From Paraburkholderia oxyphila NBRC 105797 (GTDB lineage Bacteria; Pseudomonadota; Gammaproteobacteria; Burkholderiales; Burkholderiaceae), in NCBI RefSeq assembly GCF_000685075.1, contig NZ_BAYD01000057.1, positions 1 to 64,000 of the forward strand: a stretch of DNA of 64,000 nt, read 5' to 3'. The notes beneath the pieces were generated by a model, which had not been told where the DNA came from, ran no database searches, and was given only the letters and a program-made list of their open reading frames with translations. Below, piece after piece: positions 16,709-25,579 of the stretch (position 1 is the stretch's first letter; the number at the start of each line of letters is the position of its first letter). The position numbers were made by a program, and so were the translations under genes.

Positions 16709-17866
16709 ATGGACACAGCAAAGCGGCTTCCGCTAGACGGCGTGCGCGTCGTCGAATTCACGCACATGGTCATGGGCCCGACGTGCGGCATGATCCTCGC
16801 CGATCTCGGCGCGGAGGTCATCAAGATCGAGCCGCCTGGCGGCGACAAGACGCGCAATCTGCCCGGCCTCGGCATCGGCTTTTTCCGCTCGTTCAATCGC
16901 AACAAGAAGAGCGTCGTGCTCGACATCAACACGGAAGCGGGGCGCGCGGCGGCTATCGAGCTGATCGGGCAGAGCGACGTGATGCTGGAGAACTTCCGCC
17001 CCGGCCTGATGAACAAGCTCGGGCTCGACTACGCTACGCTTGCGCAGCGCTATCCGCGCCTCATCTATGTTTCGCACAAGGGGTTTCTTCCGGGCCCCTA
17101 TGAGAACCGTCTTGCGCTCGATGAAGTCGTGCAGATGATGGGCGGCCTCGCGTACATGACAGGGCCGGCGGGCAGGCCGCTGCGCGCGGGCACCTCGGTC
17201 AACGACATCATGGGCGGGATGTTCGGTGCGATTGGCGTGCTGGCGGCGCTGCGCGAGCGCGATGCGACCGGGCGTGGCCAGGAGGTGCAGAGTGCGCTCT
17301 TCGAGAACTGCGTGTTTCTGAGCGCCCAGCACATGCAGCAATACGCGATGACGAAAGAAGCGCCGCCGCCCATGCCGTCGCGCGTGTCGGCGTGGAGTGT
17401 GTATGACGTGTTCACGCTAGCCGAAGGCGAGCAACTCTTTATCGGCGCCGTGAGCGACAAGCAGTTCGTGACGCTCTGCGATGTGATTGGCTGTCCGAAA
17501 CTTGCAGAGGAGCCGCAGTACGCCACCAATGCTTCGCGCGTGGCCGTGCGGCCCGAATTGCTCGCGCGCCTCGGTGAAGTCCTGAAGGCGGTGCACGTGA
17601 GCGAATTGACGCCGCGGCTCGAAGCGGCCGGCATTCCCTATGCGCCAATCGTGCGCCCGGACCAGCTGTTCGACGACCCGCACCTGCGGGAAAGCGGCGG
17701 ACTCGCGCCGATGCGGACCGATGACGGCGAGACCACCGAGGTCGTGCTGCTTCCGCTCCTGATGGATGGCCGCCGCCCCGGCGTGCGCCAGCCGCTCGCG
17801 AAGGTCGGCGAGCACACGGAGGAAGTGCTCGCGCGGCTCGGCGGTGCGCAAGCGCGGCAGCCGTAA
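16709..17866 (+). CDS. CaiB/BaiF (class III) CoA-transferase
   Basis: 385 residues from the ATG at 16709, with TGAGG ahead; the same frame runs open far upstream but that part is the shadow of the lyase gene. Family features are VVEFTHMVMGPTCGMILADL at the N-terminus, ADLGAEVIKIEPP, the NKKSVVLDI strand and the catalytic Asp in SVNDIMGG (Asp166), which forms the acyl-anhydride/aspartyl-CoA intermediate. It should move CoA from succinyl-CoA or acetyl-CoA onto a free acid. Standing 29 nt behind the lyase it most likely makes the lyase substrate, in the manner of the succinyl-CoA:glutarate/HMG transferase family. The acid itself is not identified. Confidence 0.88.
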   Translation: MDTAKRLPLDGVRVVEFTHMVMGPTCGMILADLGAEVIKIEPPGGDKTRNLPGLGIGFFRSFNRNKKSVVLDINTEAGRAAAIELIGQSDVMLENFRPGLMNKLGLDYATLAQRYPRLIYVSHKGFLPGPYENRLALDEVVQMMGGLAYMTGPAGRPLRAGTSVNDIMGGMFGAIGVLAALRERDATGRGQEVQSALFENCVFLSAQHMQQYAMTKEAPPPMPSRVSAWSVYDVFTLAEGEQLFIGAVSDKQFVTLCDVIGCPKLAEEPQYATNASRVAVRPELLARLGEVLKAVHVSELTPRLEAAGIPYAPIVRPDQLFDDPHLRESGGLAPMRTDDGETTEVVLLPLLMDGRRPGVRQPLAKVGEHTEEVLARLGGAQARQP

Positions 17867-17987
17867 CGGCGCCCGGCCGCCGTCACCCAACGCGGGCCGC
17901 AGACGCCCGCGCAAGCACGCATAACGAAGCCCTTGCGGCGGCGATCGCGGCAGCGATGCCGCACGCAGGGCAGACACGGAGACAGAC

Positions 17988-19430
17988 ATGCAACGAACCC
18001 TCACCACGGACGAGGTGGCTGGCGCTCGGCCGCAAACGGCCGCCGCCGGGCACGCGGTGGCGCAGGCCTTGTCCGCGCGCCTCGACCGGTTGCCCGTCAC
18101 GCGGCAGCTATGGAAGCTCATCCTGCTGATCTCGCTGGGCGGCTTCTTCGAGGTCTACGATCTCATCTTCACGGGCTACATCGCGCCGGGGTTGGCGAAG
18201 AGCGGCCTGCTGCACACCACCACGTCGAGCTTCTTCGGCTTCAACGGCATCGGCGCGTTCGTGGCCGCGACCTTCGGCGGCCTCTTTGTAGGGACGTTGT
18301 GCTTCGGCTGGCTGCCCGATAAATTCGGACGCCGAAGCGTTTTCACGTTCTCGTTGCTCTGGTATTCGTTCGGCTCGGTGCTGATGGCGATGCAGCATGC
18401 GCCCGAAGGCCTGATCCTGTGGCGCTTCATGACGGGGATCGGCGTGGGCATCGAGATAGTCACGATCGACAGCTACGTGACGGAGATGGTGCCGCAGCAG
18501 ATGCGCGGCCGCGCCATGGCGTTCAATCAGGCCGTCATGTTTGCCGCCGCGCCGGCTTCGGCGCTGCTCTCGTGGTGGCTCGTGCCCATCGCGCCGTTCG
18601 GCTTCGACGGCTGGCGCTGGGTTGTGCTTGCCGGCGCGCTTGGCGCCGTGCTGGTGTGGTTCGTGCGCCGCGCCGTGCCGGAGAGCCCGCGCTGGCTCGC
18701 CACCCACGCCCGCGTTGAAGCGGCCGAGCGCATCATCGCGAGGCTGGAGCAGGCCGCGCGGCGCGAGAGCGGCCGCGACTTGCCGCCGCCTGCGCTCGCG
18801 CCCACGCCGCCCACGCACCGGCGCGCGTCGCTCGCCGAGCTGTGGCGGCCGCCTTATCGTGCGCGGCTCATCATGCTGATCGCGTTCAATCTGTGCCAGG
18901 CCGTTGGCTACTACGGCTTCGCGAACTGGGTGCCGACGCTCCTGATCGGGCAGGGCGTGACCGTCACGAAGAGCCTGCTGTACGCCTTCGTGATCGCCAT
19001 CGCCTTGCCGTGCGGCCCGCTGCTCGCCATGCCGGTGGCCGACCGGATCGAGCGCAAATGGCTCATCGTCGGCTCGGCGTTTGCCGTCGTGGTCTTCGGA
19101 CTGTTGTTCGCGCAGGCGCGCAGCACCGCGGCGCTAATCGTGCTCGGCATCCTGATCAGCCTCGCCGGGCAGACGATCTCGGTCTGCTATCACGCCTACC
19201 AGGCGGAACTCTTTCCCACCTGGGTGCGCTGCCGCGCGAACGGCGTCGTCTATTCGGCGAGCCGCGTCGGCGCGACAATGTCGGGCTTCATCATCGCCGC
19301 GCTCCTGCGCGACTTTGGCGTACACGGCGTGTTTGCCGGCATAACGCTTTGCATGCTCGTGGTGATGGTTTCGATCGGCGCTTTCGGTCCGCGAACCAAT
19401 GGCGTTTCGCTCGACGAATTGTCGAGCTGA
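17988..19430 (+). CDS. MFS transporter, paralogue of the one at 2.9 kb
   Basis: 480 residues with 12 predicted helices and a 30-residue cytosolic N-terminal extension. It repeats the paralogue's landmarks: LLISLGGFFEVYDLIFTGY in helix 1, DKFGRRSVF, a PESPRWLATHARVEAAE central loop and CYHAYQAELFPTWVRCRANG near helix 10. It starts 121 nt after the CoA-transferase stop, on the same strand, with GGAGACAGAC before the ATG. The context suggests import of the carboxylic acid that the CoA-transferase and lyase consume. Substrate is inferred from neighbours only. Confidence 0.88.
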   Translation: MQRTLTTDEVAGARPQTAAAGHAVAQALSARLDRLPVTRQLWKLILLISLGGFFEVYDLIFTGYIAPGLAKSGLLHTTTSSFFGFNGIGAFVAATFGGLFVGTLCFGWLPDKFGRRSVFTFSLLWYSFGSVLMAMQHAPEGLILWRFMTGIGVGIEIVTIDSYVTEMVPQQMRGRAMAFNQAVMFAAAPASALLSWWLVPIAPFGFDGWRWVVLAGALGAVLVWFVRRAVPESPRWLATHARVEAAERIIARLEQAARRESGRDLPPPALAPTPPTHRRASLAELWRPPYRARLIMLIAFNLCQAVGYYGFANWVPTLLIGQGVTVTKSLLYAFVIAIALPCGPLLAMPVADRIERKWLIVGSAFAVVVFGLLFAQARSTAALIVLGILISLAGQTISVCYHAYQAELFPTWVRCRANGVVYSASRVGATMSGFIIAALLRDFGVHGVFAGITLCMLVVMVSIGAFGPRTNGVSLDELSS

Positions 19431-19539
19431 TGGCGATGAATGCGCTGTGCGCGGCTAGAAGTGCAACTAACTGCCAGCCCCGCGCTACGCCGACCAACCC
19501 GCGCGCATAGCGGCAAGCAACCAGGCACGTCGATACACC

Positions 19540-19731
19540 ATGTCAGGCAGGGCAGGTTCAGACCAGGAAGGAATACGGCAATGCGCCTCTGGATCGCTCA
19601 GTTGCGGAAACGGCTCGTCGCGCACGCAACATCCGATCGAATTGCTCGGCGAAGACTGGCTCGAATACGGCGACTGGGGTTTCGAGACGTCCGAAGACGA
19701 CGTGTCAGCCAGCACTAGCGGCCAACACTGA
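19540..19731 (+). CDS. Doubtful small ORF (63 aa)
   Basis: The end of the frame reads like a soluble acidic tail (LLGEDWLEYGDWGFETSEDD), but there is no ribosome-binding site at its ATG. A different frame has an ATG at 19581 behind AAGGAA. Both cannot be right, and a frameshifted remnant of a small gene would look the same. The whole gap 19431-19790 otherwise shows nothing I recognise. Confidence 0.2.
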   Translation: MSGRAGSDQEGIRQCASGSLSCGNGSSRTQHPIELLGEDWLEYGDWGFETSEDDVSASTSGQH

Positions 19732-19790
19732 AGTCACGCACAGCGAGAACGCGAGCGCCTTTGCGCTCGCGATTGCGTTTACAGCCGCCC

Positions 19791-20180
19791 TCATCGCGCC
19801 AAATTGCGCTGGGCAGCCGCGCAGCCGGCGTCCATCAGCGGTTCGACCATGGCGCGCCGTTCATCCGGCAAAAAATCGCTGATCCACACCATGCGGCTGC
19901 GTCCACCGGCTTCCGCCACGATTTGCATCGAAGCGGCGTGTTGTTCGAAGTTCGGCCCGCAGACGGTGTAGGCCACGCGCATATGCGCGTCGTCCACGGC
20001 GACGATCCGCTCCTGCACCACGCTGCCGTTAGCAAACGTCACGGTGCGCAGGTCGCCGTCCACCTGTGCGTCGGTCAGCACGCCCGCGAACACGCGCGCG
20101 ATGTTGCGCGAATCGCGCAGCGTCTCCCACGCCCGGGCCGCATCGGTTTCAAGGGGGATCTCACGGTAGAGGGAAGCCAT
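19791..20180 (-). CDS. SRPBCC (START/polyketide-cyclase-like) protein
   Basis: 129 residues from the ATG at 20180, with GGAG 7 nt ahead. The open frame extends almost 100 codons further upstream but that part is antisense noise. Helix-grip fold features are an opening IPLETDAARAWETLRDSRN, the central strand RTVTFANGSVVQERIVAVDD and a C-terminal long helix (DERRAMVEPLMDAGCAAAQR). Such proteins form a hydrophobic pocket for a lipid-like or aromatic ligand; many are of unknown role. It sits downstream of the EamA gene in the same direction (157-nt gap), without evident link. Confidence 0.8.
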   Translation of the reverse strand: MASLYREIPLETDAARAWETLRDSRNIARVFAGVLTDAQVDGDLRTVTFANGSVVQERIVAVDDAHMRVAYTVCGPNFEQHAASMQIVAEAGGRSRMVWISDFLPDERRAMVEPLMDAGCAAAQRNLAR

Positions 20181-20337
20181 TGCGTTGTCTCCATCGTCCA
20201 TGCCTGCATGCAGGCGTCGTGAGGATTGTGCGCGCCGGCCCGCTGGCGCGCCTGGGGAAAATTGCTGTCCGTGGGCTACGCGGCGGCAACCGGCGCTTCG
20301 TGCGCCGCAATCGACATCTCGGCTTTCGTCGACCCCC

Positions 20338-21399
20338 TCAATGCGAATGCCGATGATGCACGTCCGGGTAATGCGCGTGCGTATGCGTGAGCGGCACGTG
20401 GCGATGCGCATGGGTGTGCGGCTCGGTGCCGTCCCAGTCGAAGTCGTGCTCGTGCAGATGGTGCGCATCATGCCGATGCCGATGGGTATGGTCGAGCGCC
20501 TCGTGCGTGTGTGCGTGCTCGTGACGCTCGCGCACGTGCAGCCAGACGCCCAGAGCCATGAGCGCGAGGGCGGTCCAGAACGTAGTCTCCGGACGCTGCG
20601 GCCAGAGCAGCAGCGAAAGCGCGACGCCGAACAGCGGCGCCACCGAGAAATACGCGCCCGTGCGCGCCGTGCCCAGGTTGCGCAACGCGACCACGAACAG
20701 CACGAGGCTCACGCCGTAACCGGCGAAGCCTACGGCCAGCGCGCCCGCAAGGCGCGCGCCGTCGGGCCAGTGCGCGCCCAGCCAGAACGCGACGGCCAGA
20801 TTCACGGGGCCCGCGACCACGCCTTTGAGGCAGGCGATCGTCATGGCGTCGTTGGCGGAGACCTTGCGCGTCAGGTTGTTGTCGATGGCCCAGCACAGGC
20901 AGGCGAGCGCCACGAACAGCGCGCCCGGCGCGATGCCCGCGTGCGGCCCGCTCCACGAGAGCAGCACGCCGCCCGCGACGATGGCCACCATGCCCAGCGC
21001 GATCTGCGCGTCGAAGTTCTCGCGGAAGCAGACCCACGCGATGAGCGCCGTGAGCACGCCTTCGAGATTGAGCAGCAGCGAGCTGGTGGCGGCGGGCGTC
21101 GTGACGAGCCCGAGCATGAGCAGCGCCGGGCCGGCCACGCCGCCCGCGAGGATCGCGCCCGCGAGCCACGGCACTTCGGCCAGACGCAGCGGCGCGTGTG
21201 CGGGCGGCTCGTCCGCGCGGCGGCGCAAGCGGCGCACGAGGATGACGAGCGCGAGCCCGGCGCCGCTGCCGAGATAGAAGAGGCCCGCCACCATGAACGG
21301 CGGCAGCGTGCCGAGCAGCGCCTTGGCGAGCGGCGTGGCCACGCCGAATAGCGCGGCGGCCAGCAGCGCCGTGGCAATGGCGTGAAGATGCGATTTCAT
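20338..21399 (-). CDS. EamA family transporter with histidine-rich C-terminal tail
   Basis: 353 residues. The first 285 residues are a duplicated EamA (drug/metabolite transporter) unit with about ten helices, for example ATALLAAALFGVATPLAKAL at the start and GVLTALIAWVCFRENF closing the first repeat. After the last helix (ALALMALGVWLHVRERHEH) a polar tail of about 65 residues follows, in which His makes up about one residue in three, arranged as HTH, HRH and HAHRH clusters interspersed with Asp. The tail should lie in the cytosol or periplasm next to the membrane and could bind zinc, nickel or cobalt. The transporter substrate is unknown; the tail points to metal sensing or metal export. AGGAC precedes the ATG. 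Confidence 0.85.
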   Translation of the reverse strand: MKSHLHAIATALLAAALFGVATPLAKALLGTLPPFMVAGLFYLGSGAGLALVILVRRLRRRADEPPAHAPLRLAEVPWLAGAILAGGVAGPALLMLGLVTTPAATSSLLLNLEGVLTALIAWVCFRENFDAQIALGMVAIVAGGVLLSWSGPHAGIAPGALFVALACLCWAIDNNLTRKVSANDAMTIACLKGVVAGPVNLAVAFWLGAHWPDGARLAGALAVGFAGYGVSLVLFVVALRNLGTARTGAYFSVAPLFGVALSLLLWPQRPETTFWTALALMALGVWLHVRERHEHAHTHEALDHTHRHRHDAHHLHEHDFDWDGTEPHTHAHRHVPLTHTHAHYPDVHHRHSH

Positions 21400-21683
21400 G
21401 GCGGTCCTGCTTTTCGTCCGAGCGATGTTTGAGGCCCCTGCGTCCTGCGTCCCCGGTTACGGTCGCGGCGGACCTTCGATGCGTCGACGCGGGCATTGTC
21501 TTGCCGCTGCGGGAACAGGGAGCGGGGCCGGGCTATCGCGGTGCGCTTCGTTGAAGGGGAACGTTCAATTATCGCCGATGCGTGCGGCACGATGCACGCG
21601 CGATCGTGTGTTTGTGCCATGGGTTTCTCGCACGCGAGTGCGATGTATGGATTTCGTATGAAATTCGAAGTGCATATGCAATG

Positions 21684-23044
21684 TCAGACGTTCCAGTTTT
21701 CGCCAACCGGAGGAAACGGTGTTGCATTAAACACATTCTCAGGATCAAAGCGACGTTTAATGCCAAGCAAACGAGTCGTGTTTTCGCCGTAGGCGAGATC
21801 GATCTGTGCACGTTCGTCGGGCCCCAAGAGGTTGGGATATCCGCCGGGCAGCACCGAGGAAGACAACTTCTCCGATGCATTGTGTGCCCAAGTGCGGTGT
21901 ACGGCTCCCCGCCGGTCATCACTCTCGTCCCAGGCTGCAATGATGCTGGCGAGAAAGTGTTTTCTACGGAGACCGAACGAAGTGGCATGCAACGGTAGGC
22001 GCGACGGAAAGCCGTGAAAAGACTGAATGGCGAAGACCGAAAGTGGAGACTCGCGGCTGTCGCCACACTCCAGCAGCCCTGGTGATCGTGTCGGCGGATA
22101 GCGCACCGAGCCAGCGCGTGTGCTGGGCATAGTGGCGCCCTTTAGGGGCGCTGCCTTCGAATAGACCGAAAAGGGCGTCACACGGCATGGATGCCATATT
22201 GACCATTGCGGGCGAACCGAAGTGCGTTAGTCCGTCAACAATTGCCTTTCCTCGCTGGATGTCTCCGCTCCAGCACGGCGCCAGCACGACAGCCGGATCG
22301 CCGCTCGGACTCGACACGAGCGCAACTGTCGCCGCAAGTTCGTCGGGCGCCGACGCCATTGTGGTGGCGAACCCCCTCAGAACAGACCGCGCATCGGACC
22401 CACGGGCGTAATGCCCAAAACAGGTCCGCATTCTCAGTGGCGCTAACGCTCAAATAGCTTCCGTCGGGCAGGACCAATTCTGCGGCGACGAGGTTATCCA
22501 GACCCAAGCCGAAGTGCGGAGTCAAGGGGCCATAGCCGCCGGCGAGAGTAAAACCCGCCATGCCAATCTTCGCCATGGTTCCCACGACCGCCGTGAGCCC
22601 AAACTCGGTCGCAGCAGCAACGACATCACCAGCCGTTGCGCCGCCTTCCACGATTGCTGTTTGGGATTGCGGATCGACAACAACTTGATTCATCGCGGAC
22701 AGGTCTATCACCACCCCTCCATCCCGGAGCGATTGTCCAGCCCAGCCGTAGCCGCCAACAAGGACTGAAACAGGCAAGCCATGCTTGCGTGCGGTGTTCA
22801 CGGCCCCCTGCACGTCGGAGACGGTTGCGCATGCTGCCACAATGGAAGGGCGCAGGTCGATCGCGCCGTTCCAGATTTTCCTTCTTCGCTCATAGTCATC
22901 GTCGGAGGGCGTTATGACCGGCCCCTGCATAGTCGACCGAAGTTCGCTTACTGCAACCGCATGAGCGCTATTTGGCGAAATCATCACTTCCCCCAATTTG
23001 GCAGGACGAGTCAACATCTCTTGATTGGGCGCGATCCGGTTCAA
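21684..23044 (-). pseudogene. Decayed FAD-linked oxidoreductase (berberine-bridge/GlcD type)
   Basis: Reading leftward, residues 1 to about 210 (frame ending near 22410) form a good FAD_binding_4 domain (GPVITPSDDDYERR, VEGGATAGDVVAAATEFGL, GGYGPLTPHFGLGLDNLVAAEL, ADLFWAL). The match then jumps to a second frame at about 22,410 (SDARSVLRGFATTMASAPDE), with about 25 expected residues missing. It moves to a third frame near 22,085, which ends in the BBE-type RRFDPENVFN. So there are at least two frameshifts and a small internal deletion. In addition the flavin-linking segment reads VGGYGWAG, where relatives have a His (GGGHxxAG). It follows the acyl-CoA ligase by 54 nt and was probably the second gene of that operon. 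Confidence 0.85.
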
Positions 23045-23098
23045 AGTACAAGCTCGTCAGCGAAGCGCCGGGTATCCTGCTCGCGCTGCCCGTCAAGA

Positions 23099-24724
23099 TT
23101 ACCTGTTTCCGGTCGAGGCCATGAATTCGTCCCGCAGCACGAATTTCTGGATTTTTCCGGAAGCCGTCTGCGGGAAGCGATCGACAAAGCGCCAGATCCG
23201 TGGTGTCTTATAGGAAGCGAGGCGTGCGCGACAGAACTCGAAGAGTTCGTCGCTGCTCAAATTGCAGCCCGGTCGTGGCTGGACGAAAGCGACGACGACT
23301 TCGCCCCATTGCGCATCGGGAACCCCCACGATCGACGCAAGGGTGACGCCCGGGTGTGTACACAGCACGTCTTCGACCTCTCGCGGATAGATGTTCTCTC
23401 CACCGCGAATGATCATGTCCTTGATGCGGCCATGGATGCGCAAATAACCCTGTGCGTCGAGGCTGCCGAGGTCGCCGGTATGCAGCCATCCTTGCGCGTC
23501 GATGGTCTCCGCTGTTGCTTTGCGGTCGCCCAAATACCCCTTCATGACGCAGATGCTTTTCGCGCAAACTTCTCCGATCACCCCAAGGGGAACGGTCTCG
23601 CCGGTATCGGGGTCGCTGATCTTGACTTCGGTCTGTGGCAGCGGCCGCCCCACCGTCTCGATCCATTGCGGATTGGGGTCGCGCGGCAGCGTGTGAGTGA
23701 TATAGGGCGACGACTCCGTCTGGCCGAAACCAATTGCGACATCAAGATTGAATTCGGTGAACGCGCGGCGCACGAGTTCCGGCGGCACGGGCGCGCCGCC
23801 CAATGTGGCAAGCCGCCATGAAGCAAGGTCACGATCTTTGGCGTCAGGCTGATCGAGCATCCGGATCAACATCGTGGGCACACATAGCACCACCGTGCCG
23901 CGATGAGCCTCAATCAGATCGAGCATGAGTCTGGGGTCGAATCCAGCGGGCAGTACGTGCATTCCGCCCGTCTGCAATGCGCCCAGGGTAGCGAGCCCAC
24001 AGCCCGCCGTGTGGAACAGGGGCATCGGATTGACCCAGACGTCCTGGGCATTTGCGCCAATGACGTTGGCATAGAACCGGCCATTGTTGACGAGCCCGCG
24101 GTGCGTCAGCTCCGCACCCTTGGGAAATCCCGTCGTGCCCGACGTGTATTGGATCTGCGCGACATCGTCTGGAGACACGTGGGGCAGTGAGCGAGTGCTC
24201 TTGCCCGAATCAAGAAAGGCGGACCAGTTCGCGAGCGAGATCACTTCGCGCACGTCAGGAATCTCCGCCCTTATTTCATTCAGTATTGCCATGCAATCAC
24301 GCCCGCGGTACTCGGGACACAGGACGATGCCGGTGGCGTTGGACCGCCTGAGGACGTCGACGAGTTCTTTGGGCAGGTACGCGGGATTGACGGTGACGAG
24401 CGTGAGCCCGGCCAATGCTGCGCCAAACTCGAGCAGAACCCATTCGGGGCAGTTGGCGCTCCAGACGGCAACGTGCTCGCCAGGAGAAAAGCGCGCCAGC
24501 AGAGCATGGGCGACGACGCACGCGTTCTCATACAGTTGTGCGAAGGACCACTGACGGTGAGCATTCGCAATTTCCGTGCCCTCTACAAGCGCAATTCGAT
24601 TGCCCCATTTATCTGCGGCAAGACGCAGGGCGTCTCCAATCGAAAGCTCCGTGACAGGTTCAAAGGCGTCGCCTTGACAATGCGATAACTCAGCCTGCGA
24701 ACAGCTTGCAATCTTTGTTGTCAT
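23099..24724 (-). CDS. Acyl-CoA synthetase (AMP-forming), medium/long-chain or aryl acid type
   Basis: 541 residues from the ATG at 24724, which has GGAG 6 nt upstream. The adenylate-forming superfamily motifs are complete: phosphate loop YTSGTTGFPKGAELTHRG, A5 motif GFGQTESSP, GWLHTGDLG, hinge GRIKDMIIRGGENIYPREVE, and the catalytic Lys in TASGKIQKFVLRDEF near the C-terminus. It activates a carboxylic acid with ATP and CoA in the cytosol. It is divergent from a PadR regulator with 51 nt between start codons, which implies effector-dependent repression, as for phenolic acids. The next gene downstream, an FAD oxidase, has decayed. Confidence 0.9.
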   Translation of the reverse strand: MTTKIASCSQAELSHCQGDAFEPVTELSIGDALRLAADKWGNRIALVEGTEIANAHRQWSFAQLYENACVVAHALLARFSPGEHVAVWSANCPEWVLLEFGAALAGLTLVTVNPAYLPKELVDVLRRSNATGIVLCPEYRGRDCMAILNEIRAEIPDVREVISLANWSAFLDSGKSTRSLPHVSPDDVAQIQYTSGTTGFPKGAELTHRGLVNNGRFYANVIGANAQDVWVNPMPLFHTAGCGLATLGALQTGGMHVLPAGFDPRLMLDLIEAHRGTVVLCVPTMLIRMLDQPDAKDRDLASWRLATLGGAPVPPELVRRAFTEFNLDVAIGFGQTESSPYITHTLPRDPNPQWIETVGRPLPQTEVKISDPDTGETVPLGVIGEVCAKSICVMKGYLGDRKATAETIDAQGWLHTGDLGSLDAQGYLRIHGRIKDMIIRGGENIYPREVEDVLCTHPGVTLASIVGVPDAQWGEVVVAFVQPRPGCNLSSDELFEFCRARLASYKTPRIWRFVDRFPQTASGKIQKFVLRDEFMASTGNR

Positions 24725-24739
24725 GGTCGACTCCATCCC

Positions 24740-24760
24740 ATACAATGGTTTTAAATGTAT
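24740..24760. promoter_or_regulatory. Candidate PadR operator between ligase and padR-like gene
   Basis: Perfect inverted repeat ATACA-N11-TGTAT in the 51-nt gap between the divergent ligase and PadR starts. PadR dimers typically bind ATGT/ACAT half sites at about this spacing, so this is the natural place for autoregulation and ligase repression. It is A/T-rich and probably overlaps both promoters. Confidence 0.45.
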
Positions 24761-24775
24761 CGTCCGAAACAGATC

Positions 24776-25366
24776 ATGTCAACGATCCAAAATACCACCC
24801 ACGTAGAAGCACCCGTCCGGTTAAGCCCGATTTCGTATGTCGTTCTAGGGGTCATCGGTTTGCGGGGGCCGTCGACGCCGTATCAACTGAAGCAGGCGGT
24901 CGAGCACTCTGTCCGGTACTTCTGGCCGTTTCCACACTCACAGCTTTATGGTGAGCCGGAGCGGCTGGCCGGTGCGGGCTTGCTGGATCAGGAAGTGGAG
25001 GAAGGCGGGCGACGTCGCCGCGTTTATTCATTGACGTCGAGCGGCCAGCAGGTCCTGGAGAACTGGTTGAAAACGCCGCCGGGCGAAGTGTTCGAGATGC
25101 GGGATATGGCGGTGTTGCAGCTCTTTTTCAGTGAGTTCGCCAGTACCGTCGAGCTCGTAAAGCTGGCGGAAGACCAGGTGCGCCTTTACCAGGAGCGTCT
25201 GGCTGTGTACCAGGCCATTATCGAGTACAACGAAGGACGAGAATGGGCCGATCGCCGGATGGCGCCATTGGACCTGGGTGTGCGTATGGCAACTGCGTGT
25301 CTGGAATTCTGGTCCGACATCGCCGCGAATCCGCCGCCCGGGCGAGAGCCGTCACTTTCCAGGTGA
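24776..25366 (+). CDS. PadR family transcriptional regulator
   Basis: 196 residues from the ATG at 24776; an ATG seven codons earlier would place the start inside the putative operator. The winged helix covers about residues 17-90 (LSPISYVVLGVIGLRGPSTP, then YFWPFPHSQLYGEPERLAGA) and ends in a beta wing with GGRRRRVYSLT. The C-terminal half is the four-helix PadR_C dimerisation part (FFSEFASTVELVKLAEDQVR). Family members repress phenolic-acid or efflux genes and are released by the ligand. Divergent placement against the acyl-CoA ligase suggests that it senses the acid the ligase activates. Confidence 0.88.
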   Translation: MSTIQNTTHVEAPVRLSPISYVVLGVIGLRGPSTPYQLKQAVEHSVRYFWPFPHSQLYGEPERLAGAGLLDQEVEEGGRRRRVYSLTSSGQQVLENWLKTPPGEVFEMRDMAVLQLFFSEFASTVELVKLAEDQVRLYQERLAVYQAIIEYNEGREWADRRMAPLDLGVRMATACLEFWSDIAANPPPGREPSLSR

Positions 25367-25579
25367 AGCACGAGTAGACCGATCGAGCTGCCCGTTCACT
25401 CCCGGTGTGGACTACGATGCGGAACAGGGACCGAGGCGCGCCAGGGGGTGGCCTGTAGCCTTTGGTTCCTGAACTAGCGTTGTGGAATTGGTGTTGCCGC
25501 TGGAGACGAGTATGTCGCGCTGAAATCACCCGATGCCCGGCAATGGCGCCCACGAGCGGCCATCGCCGGCTACGCATGC

